DNA from: Nodularia sphaerocarpa UHCC 0038
GTDB lineage: Bacteria; Cyanobacteriota; Cyanobacteriia; Cyanobacteriales; Nostocaceae
Reading direction: 5' to 3'
Length of the DNA stretch: 64,000 bases
Assembly (NCBI RefSeq): GCF_022376295.1
Contig: NZ_CP060140.1
Location: 372,001 to 436,000, forward strand
Part shown: in pieces, positions 45,598-54,209 of the stretch
Numbering within the stretch: position 1 is the stretch's first letter
Layout of the letters: every line of letters begins with the position of its first letter
Notes under the pieces: model-generated
Database searches by the model: none
Told to the model about the DNA's origin: nothing
The model's input: only the letters and a program-made list of their open reading frames with translations
Translations under genes and position numbers: made by a program

Positions 45598-47454
45598 TTA
45601 AAAGGGTAATTTATCCAGTAGACCTAATGACCAGCTAATAAAAAAGCCCAAAACGCTAATCACTACGAGGATGGTCAACACATACCCTTGAGATTGACCA
45701 GAAATGCTGTATTTTAAACCTTGTCCGCCGAGAATTGTGGCAAATCCTACCAAGTTTACAAAACCGTCAACGAGATAGCGATCGCTCCAAGCAGAAAACT
45801 TCGATAGCAGGGCAACTGCATTGACTATGGTCAGCTTATAAATTCTATCAATGTAAAAATCATAACCCAATAAGTCCTGCATAAATCTCCATACCAGGAT
45901 TCTGGAGCGTGACCATGCTTTATGCAGATACATTGTAGACCCTATACCTACCCCAATCAAAGTAGAGGAAACTAGCAATAATAAGATGTACCAATCAATA
46001 CTTTCCCAATTGGGCAGGACATACCATTGCTGTAACATTAGAGGTAAGAGTAAAGTCACTACAGTTAGTGAAACCATTGGCAATGCCATCTGCCAGCCGA
46101 CTTCCGGGGCGCGGCGGGTTTTCTGTTGTGGTTCACCCCAAAAGATTAATCTGAATACTCGCGTTAAGTTCAAGGCTGTCAAACCGTTGACTAATACTAA
46201 GACGGCAATTACCCAAGGGCTAACATGAACTAAGCCGTCAGCCCATGCCAGCATAGACCAGAAGCTGCCCAGTGGTAGTAATGTTACCATGCCCGCAGAA
46301 CCGACAATAAAGGCTGTGGTGGTGGCTGGCATCCGTGACCACAATCCACCCATTTCTGTTAAATCTTGGGTGCTAGTGGTGTAAATGACTGAACCGGAAC
46401 TCATGAATAATAGTGCTTTGGCGATCGCATGAGTTAACAGCAACATTAAGGCCACACCACCTTGTTCTAAACCCACGGCTAAAAACACTAAGCCCATATA
46501 TGCACTCGTAGAATGGGAGAGGGCGCGCTTAATATCAGTTTGCGCCAGTGCCACCAATGTTGCACCCACAGCCGTCAAAGTCCCCAGCACAACTAAGGTA
46601 TCTAACGCAATAGGGGATAAAGCTAATATTGGCTGAAGTTTATACAATACATACGCACCACCACCGACAACCAAAGAATTCCGCATCACTGAAGCCGGGT
46701 TTGGACCTTCCATCGCTTCATCTAACCACAGGTGTAACGGAAATTGAGCGCATTTACCAGCCGGTCCCGCAATCAATGCCAAACCCAGTAAACTCGATGT
46801 CAGTGGACTTAATTTAGCCGTTTGCGCCCATTCATATAAGTCAGAAAAATTCAAACTACCTGCTATAGTCGAAAGCGTCACTACGCCCATTAACAGTAGT
46901 AAATCTCCCACCCGCTTCGTTAAAAAAGCATCTCGCGCCGCCGTCACTACGAGCGGTTGAGCATACCAGAAGCCCACTAATAGATAAGTAGAAAGGGTGA
47001 GAACTTCCAAAAGAGCATAGCTCAAAAACAAAGAATCACTGATAGCCAAACCAGACAGCGCCATTTCAAAAAAGCCCACTAGAGCAAAGAAACGCGCCAG
47101 CGACCAGTCCTTTTCCATGTATCCCAGGGCATATACTTGTGCTAACAGACTTAATCCCGTAATTAAAACTGTAGCCCCGATGCTGACTGGTGAAAGTTCC
47201 AAAGCAAACGATAAGTTAAAATCCGCAGCTTGGAACCAATTAATTACCAAAATTTCTGGTTCTTGATCCCAAATGTGCTTAAATACCAACAGGCTATGGG
47301 CAAAACCCACAATAGTCGTTAACAAGTTCAAATATGCCGCCGGCCTAGGGCCTGTACGTTGAATGATTCCCATTCCCCACGGCAAAGTTACAAGTGCGCC
47401 AATTAAGCTATAAAATGGCACGCACCAACTTGTTGAAAATAGAAACTGATCCAT
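45598..47454 (-). CDS. ndhF4: NADH/plastoquinone dehydrogenase chain 5 (NdhF, probably NdhF4)
   Basis: 618-residue membrane subunit with about 16 helices, including a C-terminal lateral-helix region. Motifs: YMEKDWSLARFFALVGFFEMA, KRVGDLLLLMGV, FPLHLWLDEAMEGPNPASVM (where most NdhF have PLHVWLPDAMEGPTPVSA, so the motif is slightly divergent, as in CO2-uptake forms). First gene of the ndhF-ndhD-chp operon, divergent from the ccm operon across a 660-bp region. Confidence 0.9.
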   Translation of the reverse strand: MDQFLFSTSWCVPFYSLIGALVTLPWGMGIIQRTGPRPAAYLNLLTTIVGFAHSLLVFKHIWDQEPEILVINWFQAADFNLSFALELSPVSIGATVLITGLSLLAQVYALGYMEKDWSLARFFALVGFFEMALSGLAISDSLFLSYALLEVLTLSTYLLVGFWYAQPLVVTAARDAFLTKRVGDLLLLMGVVTLSTIAGSLNFSDLYEWAQTAKLSPLTSSLLGLALIAGPAGKCAQFPLHLWLDEAMEGPNPASVMRNSLVVGGGAYVLYKLQPILALSPIALDTLVVLGTLTAVGATLVALAQTDIKRALSHSTSAYMGLVFLAVGLEQGGVALMLLLTHAIAKALLFMSSGSVIYTTSTQDLTEMGGLWSRMPATTTAFIVGSAGMVTLLPLGSFWSMLAWADGLVHVSPWVIAVLVLVNGLTALNLTRVFRLIFWGEPQQKTRRAPEVGWQMALPMVSLTVVTLLLPLMLQQWYVLPNWESIDWYILLLLVSSTLIGVGIGSTMYLHKAWSRSRILVWRFMQDLLGYDFYIDRIYKLTIVNAVALLSKFSAWSDRYLVDGFVNLVGFATILGGQGLKYSISGQSQGYVLTILVVISVLGFFISWSLGLLDKLPF

Positions 47455-48114
47455 TGAAATTTTCCTTGACGACTCAGCCTTGATTTGTTTTTAAATATCC
47501 TTAAAACAATCATTTACTAAAAAAATAGTTACCTCCAGATAAATCTCTGGTTTTTTTAACTATTTATTGCCTAAATCTTGAATGAGTATTTTTTATTTAG
47601 CTTACCTTATTCGGGTATATTAAATATAACTTTACATATTTAAAAGCATTTACTCCTATTACATCATTTGTGCTTATAAATTTTTATTTCTATTTTCAGC
47701 AAATAAATTTATCCGATATATTTGAAAAAGTTATATATTTTTTACGTAATCCTTGTTGCCGCCCTCAAATCAGGCAAACTTAGAGATGGCAGAATATACA
47801 GACACCAATATCTCCTAACCGGAGTTGATTGCCCTAGCTATAAATGTTGTTTTTTCAATCTAATAAAAAAATTATAAAGCATAAGCGGCTACTCTAGGAA
47901 TTTATCAACTTCGATTGAGGAGAACGAGGTATAAATATTTGTTAAGTTTTTTAAAACTATTTTATCATAAACTATTATACTAATTTATATTGCCAGGAAG
48001 ACCAAGCTTTCCTATGCTTAATATTAGAAGTGTTTTTATGGCTGAAGATGCAGCCCTTCGGTTAAACATTTCACAACAGATTACTGATCGGATTAAAATT
48101 TTAGGAGTTCTGCG
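47455..48114. promoter_or_regulatory. Divergent control region between the ndhF-ndhD-chp and ccm operons
   Basis: 660 very AT-rich bases separate two inorganic-carbon operons read in opposite directions, so promoters for both must lie here. LysR-type (RbcR/CmpR-like) control is likely from biology and from the LysR gene after ccmO, but I cannot assign a specific T-N11-A site with confidence among so many AT tracts. The ccmK Shine-Dalgarno AGGAG is at 48103-48107. Confidence 0.55.
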
Positions 48115-48136
48115 ATGCCAATTGCAGTTGGAATGA
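48038..48136 (+). CDS. Possible upstream ORF (32 aa) overlapping the ccmK start
   Basis: ATG GCT GAA GAT... reads 32 codons, begins MAEDAALRLNISQQ and ends TGA inside ccmK, in another frame, overlapping its ATG by 22 bases. The ccmK ribosome binding site lies within it. It could couple ccmK translation to a leader, or be chance; there is no good ribosome binding site of its own. Confidence 0.25.
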   Translation: MAEDAALRLNISQQITDRIKILGVLRCQLQLE

Positions 48137-48423
48137 TTGAGACTAAAGGCTTTCCAGCAGTAGTAGAAGCTGCTGACGCGATGGTTAAGGCCGCGCGTGT
48201 TACGTTAGTAGGATATGAAAAAATTGGTAGCGCTAGGGTAACCGTAATTGTGCGGGGAGATGTATCTGAAGTGCAAGCTTCGGTTTCTGCCGGCGTTGAA
48301 GCGGCCAGAAGAGTTAATGGTGGTGAAGTATTATCAACTCACATCATTGCCCGTCCCCACGAAAACCTAGAATACGTCTTGCCGATTCGGTATACGGAAG
48401 CTGTAGAACAGTTCCGAACTTAA
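48115..48423 (+). CDS. ccmK: Carboxysome shell protein CcmK (first copy)
   Basis: Hexameric BMC-domain protein forming the flat facets of the beta-carboxysome shell. 102 residues: AVGMIETKGFPAVVEAADAM, VGYEKIGSARVTVIVRGDVSEVQ with the pore KIGS loop, and AAR..GGEVLSTHIIARPHENLEYVLPI. AGGAG at 48103-48107 supports the ATG. It is the first gene of the operon; it and the second copy differ mainly at the C-terminus and in a few pore-proximal residues. Confidence 0.97.
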   Translation: MPIAVGMIETKGFPAVVEAADAMVKAARVTLVGYEKIGSARVTVIVRGDVSEVQASVSAGVEAARRVNGGEVLSTHIIARPHENLEYVLPIRYTEAVEQFRT

Positions 48424-48517
48424 AAGCTGATTAAACAAACAAAGTGATTAACGCGCTTTGCTTTCTAGAGCGCCACTTTTTTCAAGAGTTAAAAACTTTA
48501 ATTCAGGATTAGAACTA

Positions 48518-48862
48518 ATGTCAATCGCAGTAGGAATGGTAGAAACTCTGGGCTTTCCAGCAGTAGTGGAAGCGGCTGATGCGATGGTGAAAGCCGCGCG
48601 TGTTACTTTGGTGGGCTACGAAAAAATCGGTAGCGGTCGAGTTACAGTCATCGTTCGTGGTGACGTTTCCGAAGTACAAGCTTCTGTGGGTGCTGGAGTA
48701 GAATCAGTTAAACGAGTCCACGGTGGAGAAGTACTATCTACCCACATCATTGCTCGTCCCCATGAAAACTTGGAATACGTCCTACCAATTCGTTATACCG
48801 AAGATGTAGAACAATTCCGGGAAAATGTCAACGCGATTCGTCCTTTTGGTAGAAGACCGTAA
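48518..48862 (+). CDS. ccmK: Carboxysome shell protein CcmK (second copy)
   Basis: 114 residues, BMC domain nearly identical to the first copy (KIGSGRVTVIVRG pore loop instead of KIGSARVT) but with a longer basic tail, ENVNAIRPFGRRP. The ATG at 48518 is the true start; a longer frame from 48458 reads spacer sequence. The two tandem copies correspond to CcmK1 and CcmK2 of other cyanobacteria; which is which cannot be said from here. ccmL starts 6 bases downstream. Confidence 0.96.
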   Translation: MSIAVGMVETLGFPAVVEAADAMVKAARVTLVGYEKIGSGRVTVIVRGDVSEVQASVGAGVESVKRVHGGEVLSTHIIARPHENLEYVLPIRYTEDVEQFRENVNAIRPFGRRP

Positions 48863-48868
48863 TCTCTA

Positions 48869-49171
48869 ATGCAAATTGCCAAAGTTCGTGGCACAGTAGT
48901 CGGCACACAAAAAGATCCAAGTCTTCGAGGTGTCAAACTACTGTTGTTGCAATTAGTCGATGAAGAAGGAAATCTCCTGCCTAGCTACGAGGTAGCAGCA
49001 GATACCGTAGGTGCAGGAGCCGATGAGTGGGTACTAGTCACTCGTGGTAGTGCCGCTCGTCAAATTCTCGGTAACGAACAACGTCCATTGGATGCAGCAG
49101 TAGTGGCGATTATTGATACCATTCATTTGGAAAATCGCCTTATGTACAGCAAAAAAGAGCAGTATCGATAA
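48869..49171 (+). CDS. ccmL: Carboxysome vertex protein CcmL
   Basis: Pentameric EutN/CcmL-family protein that closes the vertices of the icosahedral shell. 100 residues: QIAKVRGTVVGTQKDPSLRG, the VAADTVGAGADEWVLVTRGSAAR core and AVVAIIDTI. Length is typical. It is followed by an STRR array before ccmM. Confidence 0.96.
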   Translation: MQIAKVRGTVVGTQKDPSLRGVKLLLLQLVDEEGNLLPSYEVAADTVGAGADEWVLVTRGSAARQILGNEQRPLDAAVVAIIDTIHLENRLMYSKKEQYR

Positions 49172-49177
49172 TCAGTG

Positions 49178-49245
49178 AACAGTTAACAGTTAACAGTGAA
49201 CAGTAAAGAGACTGATAACTGATAACTGATAACTGATAACTGACA
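49178..49245. repeat. Heptamer tandem repeats between ccmL and ccmM
   Basis: AACAGTT-type units (about 49178-49203) and then AACTGAT units four to five times in a row (about 49213-49243). It lies within the operon, upstream of the ccmM ribosome binding site AGGAGG at 49259-49264. Confidence 0.85.
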
Positions 49246-49273
49246 AAAAGCTTAATTCAGGAGGAATCTTGCA

Positions 49274-50956
49274 ATGGTAGTCCGCAGCACGGCGGCACCC
49301 CCAACCCCGTGGTCGAGGAATTTAGCCGAGCCAAAAATCCATGAAAGCACATTTGTACATCCGGTTGCCAACATTATTGGAGATGTACGGATAGGCGCAA
49401 ATGTAATCGTCGCTCCGGGGACCTCGATTAGAGCGGATGAAGGTACACCTTTTTTTATTGGTGAAAATACTAATATTCAAGATGGTGTAGTAATTCATGG
49501 ATTGGATCAAGGCCGAGTAATTGGCGATGACCAAAATCAATACTCGGTATGGGTGGGGAAAAATGTTTCTATTACCCACATGGCATTGATTCATGGGCCG
49601 GCCTATGTAGGAGATGATGCCTTCATTGGTTTTCGTTCCACGGTATTTAACGCTAGAGTCGGTGCAGGCTGCGTCGTGATGATGCACGCTTTAATTCAAG
49701 ATGTAGTAATTCCTCCAGGTAAGTATGTACCTTCGGGATCAATCATTACTAGTCAGCATCAAGCTGACCGTTTGCCAAATGCTGAAGTTGCGGATCAGCA
49801 GTTCGCTCATCATGTGGTGGGAATAAATCAGTCATTGAGAACTGGTTATCGGTGTGCTGCGGATAGCAAATGTATTGCACCCATTCGGGATGAGATTGCT
49901 AAATCTTATACAAATACTGGTATTACTGTTTTAGAGCTAGAAAGGAGTAGTGAAGTGTCGAGCAATAGCTTGGGTGCAGAAATGATAGAACAGGTACGTT
50001 ATCTTTTAGACCAAGGGTTTAAAATCGGGACAGAACACGTAGACGAAAGACGTTTCCGTACTGGTTGTTGGCAAAGTTGCCAGCCGATTCAACCAGGATC
50101 AATGGGTGAAGCGATCGCAGCTTTAGAAAGCTGTCTGAGAGATCATAGCGGCGAATATGTCCGGCTGTTTGGCATTGACAATGGTAGACGGCGCGTGTTA
50201 GAAACCATTATTCAACGCCCCGATGGTGTCATCAGCGCGATTAAATCGAGCGGATTTAAAACACCTACTAGTAATGGTAATGGTAATGGTCGTTACAGTA
50301 CTAATGGCAATGGTCACGTTGCCAGCAGTGGCAAACTGAGTAGCGAAACCATAGACCAAATTCGTAGTTTGCTGTCAAGCGGTTACAAAATTGGTACAGA
50401 ACACGTAGATGAACGGCGTTTTCGGACTGGTTCCTGGAACAGCTGCAAACCCATTGAATCGACTTCTGCAAATGAAGTGATTGCCGCTTTGGAAGAATGT
50501 ATAGAATCGCATCAAGGCGACTATGTGCGCTTAATCGGCATTGATGCCAAAGCTAAACGGCGAGTTTTAGAAAGCATTATCCAAAGACCCAACGGACAAG
50601 TTGCCCCAACTGATACCAAAAAATCCTTCAGCAGCAGTTATGGCACAGCTACAGCTACAGCCACAGCCACAGCTACGGCTACAGCTACCAGTACCAAATT
50701 GAGTACTGAAGCAGTAGACCAAATCCGGCAAATTTTGGCTGGTGGTTATAAAGTGAGTGCTGAACACGTAGACCAAAGACGTTTCCGTACAGGTTCTTGG
50801 GCTAGTTGTGGTCAAATTGATACCAAATCCGACAGAGAAGCGATCGCCGTCTTGGAAGGATACCTCGCTGAATATCCCGAAGAATATGTGCGTTTGATTG
50901 GTATCGACACCAAAGCCAAACGCCGAATCTTAGAGACGATTATCCAACGTCCTTAA
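49274..50956 (+). CDS. ccmM: Carboxysome assembly protein CcmM (gamma-CA domain plus three RbcS-like domains)
   Basis: Scaffold that gathers Rubisco in the carboxysome. 560 residues: gamma-carbonic anhydrase left-handed beta-helix to about residue 200, with the three His positions (VVIHGL, ITHMALIHG) and the RCAADSKC cysteine pair near 194-200, then three SSUL (RbcS-like) domains starting at about 230, 354 and 475, each with the (E/D)QxRxLL..GYKxxxEHVDxRRFRTGSW pattern. The linkers are low complexity: Asn/Gly-rich at about 335-350 and an Ala-Thr dipeptide run at about 457-470. An internal start would give the short M35 isoform, common in this family; VSSNSLGAEMIEQ near 230 follows an AAAGGAG stretch that could serve it. 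Confidence 0.97.
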   Translation: MVVRSTAAPPTPWSRNLAEPKIHESTFVHPVANIIGDVRIGANVIVAPGTSIRADEGTPFFIGENTNIQDGVVIHGLDQGRVIGDDQNQYSVWVGKNVSITHMALIHGPAYVGDDAFIGFRSTVFNARVGAGCVVMMHALIQDVVIPPGKYVPSGSIITSQHQADRLPNAEVADQQFAHHVVGINQSLRTGYRCAADSKCIAPIRDEIAKSYTNTGITVLELERSSEVSSNSLGAEMIEQVRYLLDQGFKIGTEHVDERRFRTGCWQSCQPIQPGSMGEAIAALESCLRDHSGEYVRLFGIDNGRRRVLETIIQRPDGVISAIKSSGFKTPTSNGNGNGRYSTNGNGHVASSGKLSSETIDQIRSLLSSGYKIGTEHVDERRFRTGSWNSCKPIESTSANEVIAALEECIESHQGDYVRLIGIDAKAKRRVLESIIQRPNGQVAPTDTKKSFSSSYGTATATATATATATATSTKLSTEAVDQIRQILAGGYKVSAEHVDQRRFRTGSWASCGQIDTKSDREAIAVLEGYLAEYPEEYVRLIGIDTKAKRRILETIIQRP

Positions 50957-50959
50957 ATA

Positions 50960-51015
50960 GAGGGGAGTAGGGAGTAGGAAAAAGAAGCAGGGGAGCAGGG
51001 AGCAGGGAGCAGGGG
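50960..51015. repeat. Short tandem repeats between ccmM and ccmN (AGCAGGG units)
   Basis: GGAGTAG and AGCAGGG heptamer units, three to four copies of the latter at about 50989-51013, inside the operon. Similar sequence occurs at 41157-41185. Confidence 0.75.
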
Positions 51016-51157
51016 TGAGTTGGAAATTAGTTTACACTCCCGGTTGCTTAACAACCGTTGCCCTTCAGCCTTCTCGCACCCTGCTTTCTGCCCCTCTGCC
51101 TTTTCCCAGTCCCCCCTCAACACTGATATTTTTCCGGCTTCCGAGGTTAAAATTTCC

Positions 51158-51985
51158 ATGTCTGTGCCGCCACTGCACCTTTGCAACAACTTCGACTCTT
51201 ACACGAGTGGCGAGGTGACTATTCATCCCAGCGCAGTACTTGCACCTGGCGTGATACTTCAAGCGGCCGTAAACAGCAAGATGATCATCGGCCCAGGGGT
51301 CTGTATTGGTATGGGGTCAATTCTCCAAGTTACTGAAGGAACCCTAGAGGTAGAAGCAGGAGCAAACTTGGGAGCCGGTTTTTTGATGGTTGGCCAAGGC
51401 AAAATTGGCGCAAATGCTTGTGTTGGTTCAGCAACCACAGTTTTTAACTGTTCTATTGAGCCAGGAACTGTGATTCCCCCAGGCTCAATTTTGGGAGATA
51501 CCAGCCGCAAAATTGAGGACACACAACAACTGGAATCATGCCCTAATAATGGTGCTAATACCAGTAGCGAAGCACAGCCAGAAGCAGAAAATAGTTTAGA
51601 GATAGATGAGGAGACAGTCATGTCCTCAACTACCATCTCAGCAAAGACTTACTGGAAATTCAAGCACCAGTCTACTTCCTCTTCTGAGTCATCGCCTACA
51701 TCGTCAAGCCAGCCAACACCTGTAGAACCAGCACCTGTAGAATCTCCACCTGTAGAACCTCCACCTGTAGAATCTCCACCTGTAGAACCTCCACCTGTAG
51801 AAGAAAAAACCAACGCTACTAATTCCATTCCCCAGAAATCAAAATCTAGTCAGCGTCCCACTGCATCGCCTAATAGTTTCGGGAACCACATTTATGGGCA
51901 AGGAAGTATAAATAGATTATTAGTTACATTATTTCCCCATAGACAAACCTTAAATGACTCGATTTCTGACGATCAGTCTGAGTAA
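51158..51985 (+). CDS. ccmN: Carboxysome assembly protein CcmN
   Basis: Bridges CcmM and the shell. 275 residues from the ATG at 51158; the frame runs back to 51020 through spacer sequence. Hexapeptide-repeat (LbetaH) domain at about 22-125 (VTIHPSAVLAPGVILQ, VCIGMGSILQ), a Ser/Pro-rich linker with repeats of PPVE at about 185-215, and the C-terminal encapsulation peptide NHIYGQGSINRLLVTLFPHR, which docks onto CcmK. Complete. Confidence 0.95.
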   Translation: MSVPPLHLCNNFDSYTSGEVTIHPSAVLAPGVILQAAVNSKMIIGPGVCIGMGSILQVTEGTLEVEAGANLGAGFLMVGQGKIGANACVGSATTVFNCSIEPGTVIPPGSILGDTSRKIEDTQQLESCPNNGANTSSEAQPEAENSLEIDEETVMSSTTISAKTYWKFKHQSTSSSESSPTSSSQPTPVEPAPVESPPVEPPPVESPPVEPPPVEEKTNATNSIPQKSKSSQRPTASPNSFGNHIYGQGSINRLLVTLFPHRQTLNDSISDDQSE

Positions 51986-52032
51986 GTGTTAATTGTTAGT
52001 TGTCGGTTTCGTGAGTAATTTGGAAAATTCAC

Positions 52033-52833
52033 ATGGAAACATCTAGTCAACACTCTCTTAGCACAATTCGGAAATCCCGCCGCCGAGATAGTCTGAAAAA
52101 TACTGCTTTAGGTTTAGTCTCTACCAGCAGCTTTCCCGCCATAGTTGGGACAGCAGATATGATGCTGAAGTCGGCTGGTGTTCACCTAGTGGGGTATGAA
52201 AAAATTGGTAGTGGCCAGTGTACGGCTATTGTCAGGGGTGGAATTGCTGATGTCCGTCTGGCGGTAGAAGCTGGTGTTCAAACTGCTGAACAGTTTGGTC
52301 AATTGGTTTCTAGTTTGGTAATTCCTCGACCTTATCCTAACCTGGAAATAGTATTACCTATCAATAGCCGCCTGAGTAAATTGATGGAGGAAGGTAATCA
52401 AAGCAGTTTAAGTAACTTAGCCATTGGTTTAGTGGAAACGCGGGGCTTCCCGGCGATGGTGGGGGCTTGTGATGCTATGCTCAAAGCGGCTGATGTTCAT
52501 TTAGCAGCTTATGAAAAAATTGGTGCGGGTTTGTGTACAGCAATTATTCGTGGCACTGTGGCTAATGTCGCCGTAGCAGTGGAAGCGGGAATGTTTGAGG
52601 CAGAACGCATTGGGGAATTGAATGCAGTTATGGTGATTCCTCGTCCACTGGATGAAATGGAGAATACTTTGCCTTTAGCCAGTTGCTGGATTGAACACCG
52701 CGAACCATTGAATATGCCTGTGAATGTCGAGGAACAGGTGGCTCAAATAGAAGTGCTACAGTTACCTGATTTATCCCAGATACCAGCCAAATTTGCCGAA
52801 GAAGTCACTGAAGAAATATGGAAAGATGAATGA
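52033..52833 (+). CDS. ccmO: Carboxysome shell protein CcmO (double BMC domain)
   Basis: Trimeric tandem-BMC protein of the shell edges. 266 residues with two BMC domains: first at about 25-115 (ALGLVSTSSFPAIVGTADMML, VGYEKIGSGQCTAIVRG) and second at about 128-220 (AIGLVETRGFPAMVGACDAML, AAYEKIGAGLCTAIIRG). Both carry the IP-RP...E..LP closing strand. A ~45-residue acidic tail follows. Last gene of the ccm operon. Confidence 0.96.
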   Translation: METSSQHSLSTIRKSRRRDSLKNTALGLVSTSSFPAIVGTADMMLKSAGVHLVGYEKIGSGQCTAIVRGGIADVRLAVEAGVQTAEQFGQLVSSLVIPRPYPNLEIVLPINSRLSKLMEEGNQSSLSNLAIGLVETRGFPAMVGACDAMLKAADVHLAAYEKIGAGLCTAIIRGTVANVAVAVEAGMFEAERIGELNAVMVIPRPLDEMENTLPLASCWIEHREPLNMPVNVEEQVAQIEVLQLPDLSQIPAKFAEEVTEEIWKDE

Positions 52834-53040
52834 TGAATTACTCAGGATAAATGAGCCATTCTCGGCAATTCTCATTGAAATTTGGGCATTCAACATTCAT
52901 CTTCTGTTGGAAGGCATCTTACGCTTTGCTTGTTGTTTTGATAATAACTTGTGATTATCATAAGTAAAACAAGTTTCTTTTAATAACCTTCATAGACTTT
53001 TATCTATACTTTAATTCAGAACTTCGTATGAGTGATTCGG

Positions 53041-53065
53041 TATCATTGACAAGTGTTCAGTGATA
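53041..53065. promoter_or_regulatory. Putative LysR operator upstream of rbcR
   Basis: TATCATTGA (53041-53049) and TCAGTGATA (53057-53065) are inverted with one mismatch and a 7-base spacer, 43 bases upstream of the rbcR start. The shape fits an autoregulatory LysR site, but this is inferred from position and symmetry only. Confidence 0.35.
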
Positions 53066-53107
53066 CTAGATTTATAGATATAAATCGCTATTAGAGGAGA
53101 ATCACTC

Positions 53108-54061
53108 TTGAACCAGGCGACGCTACACCAGTTGAAGGTGTTCGAGGCGGCAGCAAGGCACAGTAGCTTTACTCGTGCGGCTGAGGAATTATTTCTGACT
53201 CAACCCACCGTGTCCATGCAAATTAAACAACTCACAAAATCAGTAGGGTTGCCATTATTTGAGCAGGTGGGAAAACGTCTCTTTTTGACAGAAGCCGGAA
53301 GAGAATTATTTGCAACTTGTCGGCAGATTTTTGAAACCATAGCCCAGTTTGAAATGACTGTGGCGGATTTAAAAGGCTTAAAGCAAGGACAATTACGCTT
53401 GGCTGTGATTACAACGGCAAAGTATTTTGTCCCCCGTTTATTAGGTCCATTTTGTCAACTTTATCCAGGAATTGAGATTTCGTTACAAGTAACGAACCAC
53501 GAACGCATCTTGGAACGGATGGTGAATAACATGGATGACTTATACATTATGAGTCAAGTCCCAGAAAGTCTAGATGTCAGCTATGAACCATTTTTAGACA
53601 ACCCGTTAGTAATGTTTGCACCGGTTAATCATCCTTTAGCAAAAGAGAAAAATATACCTATAGGAAGATTGACAAATGAACCTTTTATTATGCGGGAACC
53701 GGGTTCAGGAACTCGCCGGGCTGTGCAGCAACTTTTTGATGAACATGGCGTGAAGGTAAAAGTTAAACTGGAGTTGGGGAGTAATGAAGCGATTAAACAA
53801 GCGATCGCAGGTGGATTAGGAATTTCTGTTTTATCGCTTCATACCTTAATGCCAGATTCTTCTGAGTTCAGCATTTTGGATGTAGAACACTTTCCCATCA
53901 AGCGAACTTGGTTCTTAGGGTATCCTGCTGGTAAACAGTTGTCTATCGTCGCTCGTACTTATTATGAGTATCTGCTGGAAGCCGCGAAAAAGTTTGTTGA
54001 GGAAACTGGTTTTTCTGCTTACAGTAAAAGTGAGGATGTTCCCACTAGCTTTGGCGACTAG
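53108..54061 (+). CDS. rbcR: LysR-type transcriptional regulator, RbcR/CmpR family
   Basis: Regulator of carbon-fixation and inorganic-carbon genes. 317 residues: N-terminal helix-turn-helix (LHQLKVFEAAARHSSFTRAAEEL, TQPTVSMQIKQL), then the effector domain with REPGSGTRRAVQQLFDEHG and GGLGISVLSLHTL. The start is TTG at 53108, well supported by GAGGAG. It follows ccmO after 274 bases, the usual place. Its last codons, TSFGD-stop, coincide with the beginning of a dispersed repeat (GGCGACTAGAAGTCGC), so the repeat provides the stop. Confidence 0.93.
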   Translation: MNQATLHQLKVFEAAARHSSFTRAAEELFLTQPTVSMQIKQLTKSVGLPLFEQVGKRLFLTEAGRELFATCRQIFETIAQFEMTVADLKGLKQGQLRLAVITTAKYFVPRLLGPFCQLYPGIEISLQVTNHERILERMVNNMDDLYIMSQVPESLDVSYEPFLDNPLVMFAPVNHPLAKEKNIPIGRLTNEPFIMREPGSGTRRAVQQLFDEHGVKVKVKLELGSNEAIKQAIAGGLGISVLSLHTLMPDSSEFSILDVEHFPIKRTWFLGYPAGKQLSIVARTYYEYLLEAAKKFVEETGFSAYSKSEDVPTSFGD

Positions 54062-54110
54062 AAGTCGCGGCTACACAAACAAAACCCACCGATCTGGGTT
54101 GTCAGTATGA
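54046..54110. repeat. Fragment of the dispersed palindromic repeat at the 3' end of rbcR
   Basis: GGCGACTAGAAGTCGCGGCTACACAAAC is shared with the 33551 family; after that the copy diverges (AACCCACCGATCTGGGTT hairpin) and stops near 54100. It lies at the border between the carboxysome region and the RiPP cluster. Further hairpins (GACCTA/TAGGTC; CTCATC/GATGAG) follow to 54195. Confidence 0.75.
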
Positions 54111-54209
54111 CCTAATTGAATAGGTCTCGGCATTTCAGCAAGGAATTAACCCCTCTTGGTGGGTTATAACTCATCTCAAACCTGATGAGAAAAAACTACG
54201 GGTCTCAAC

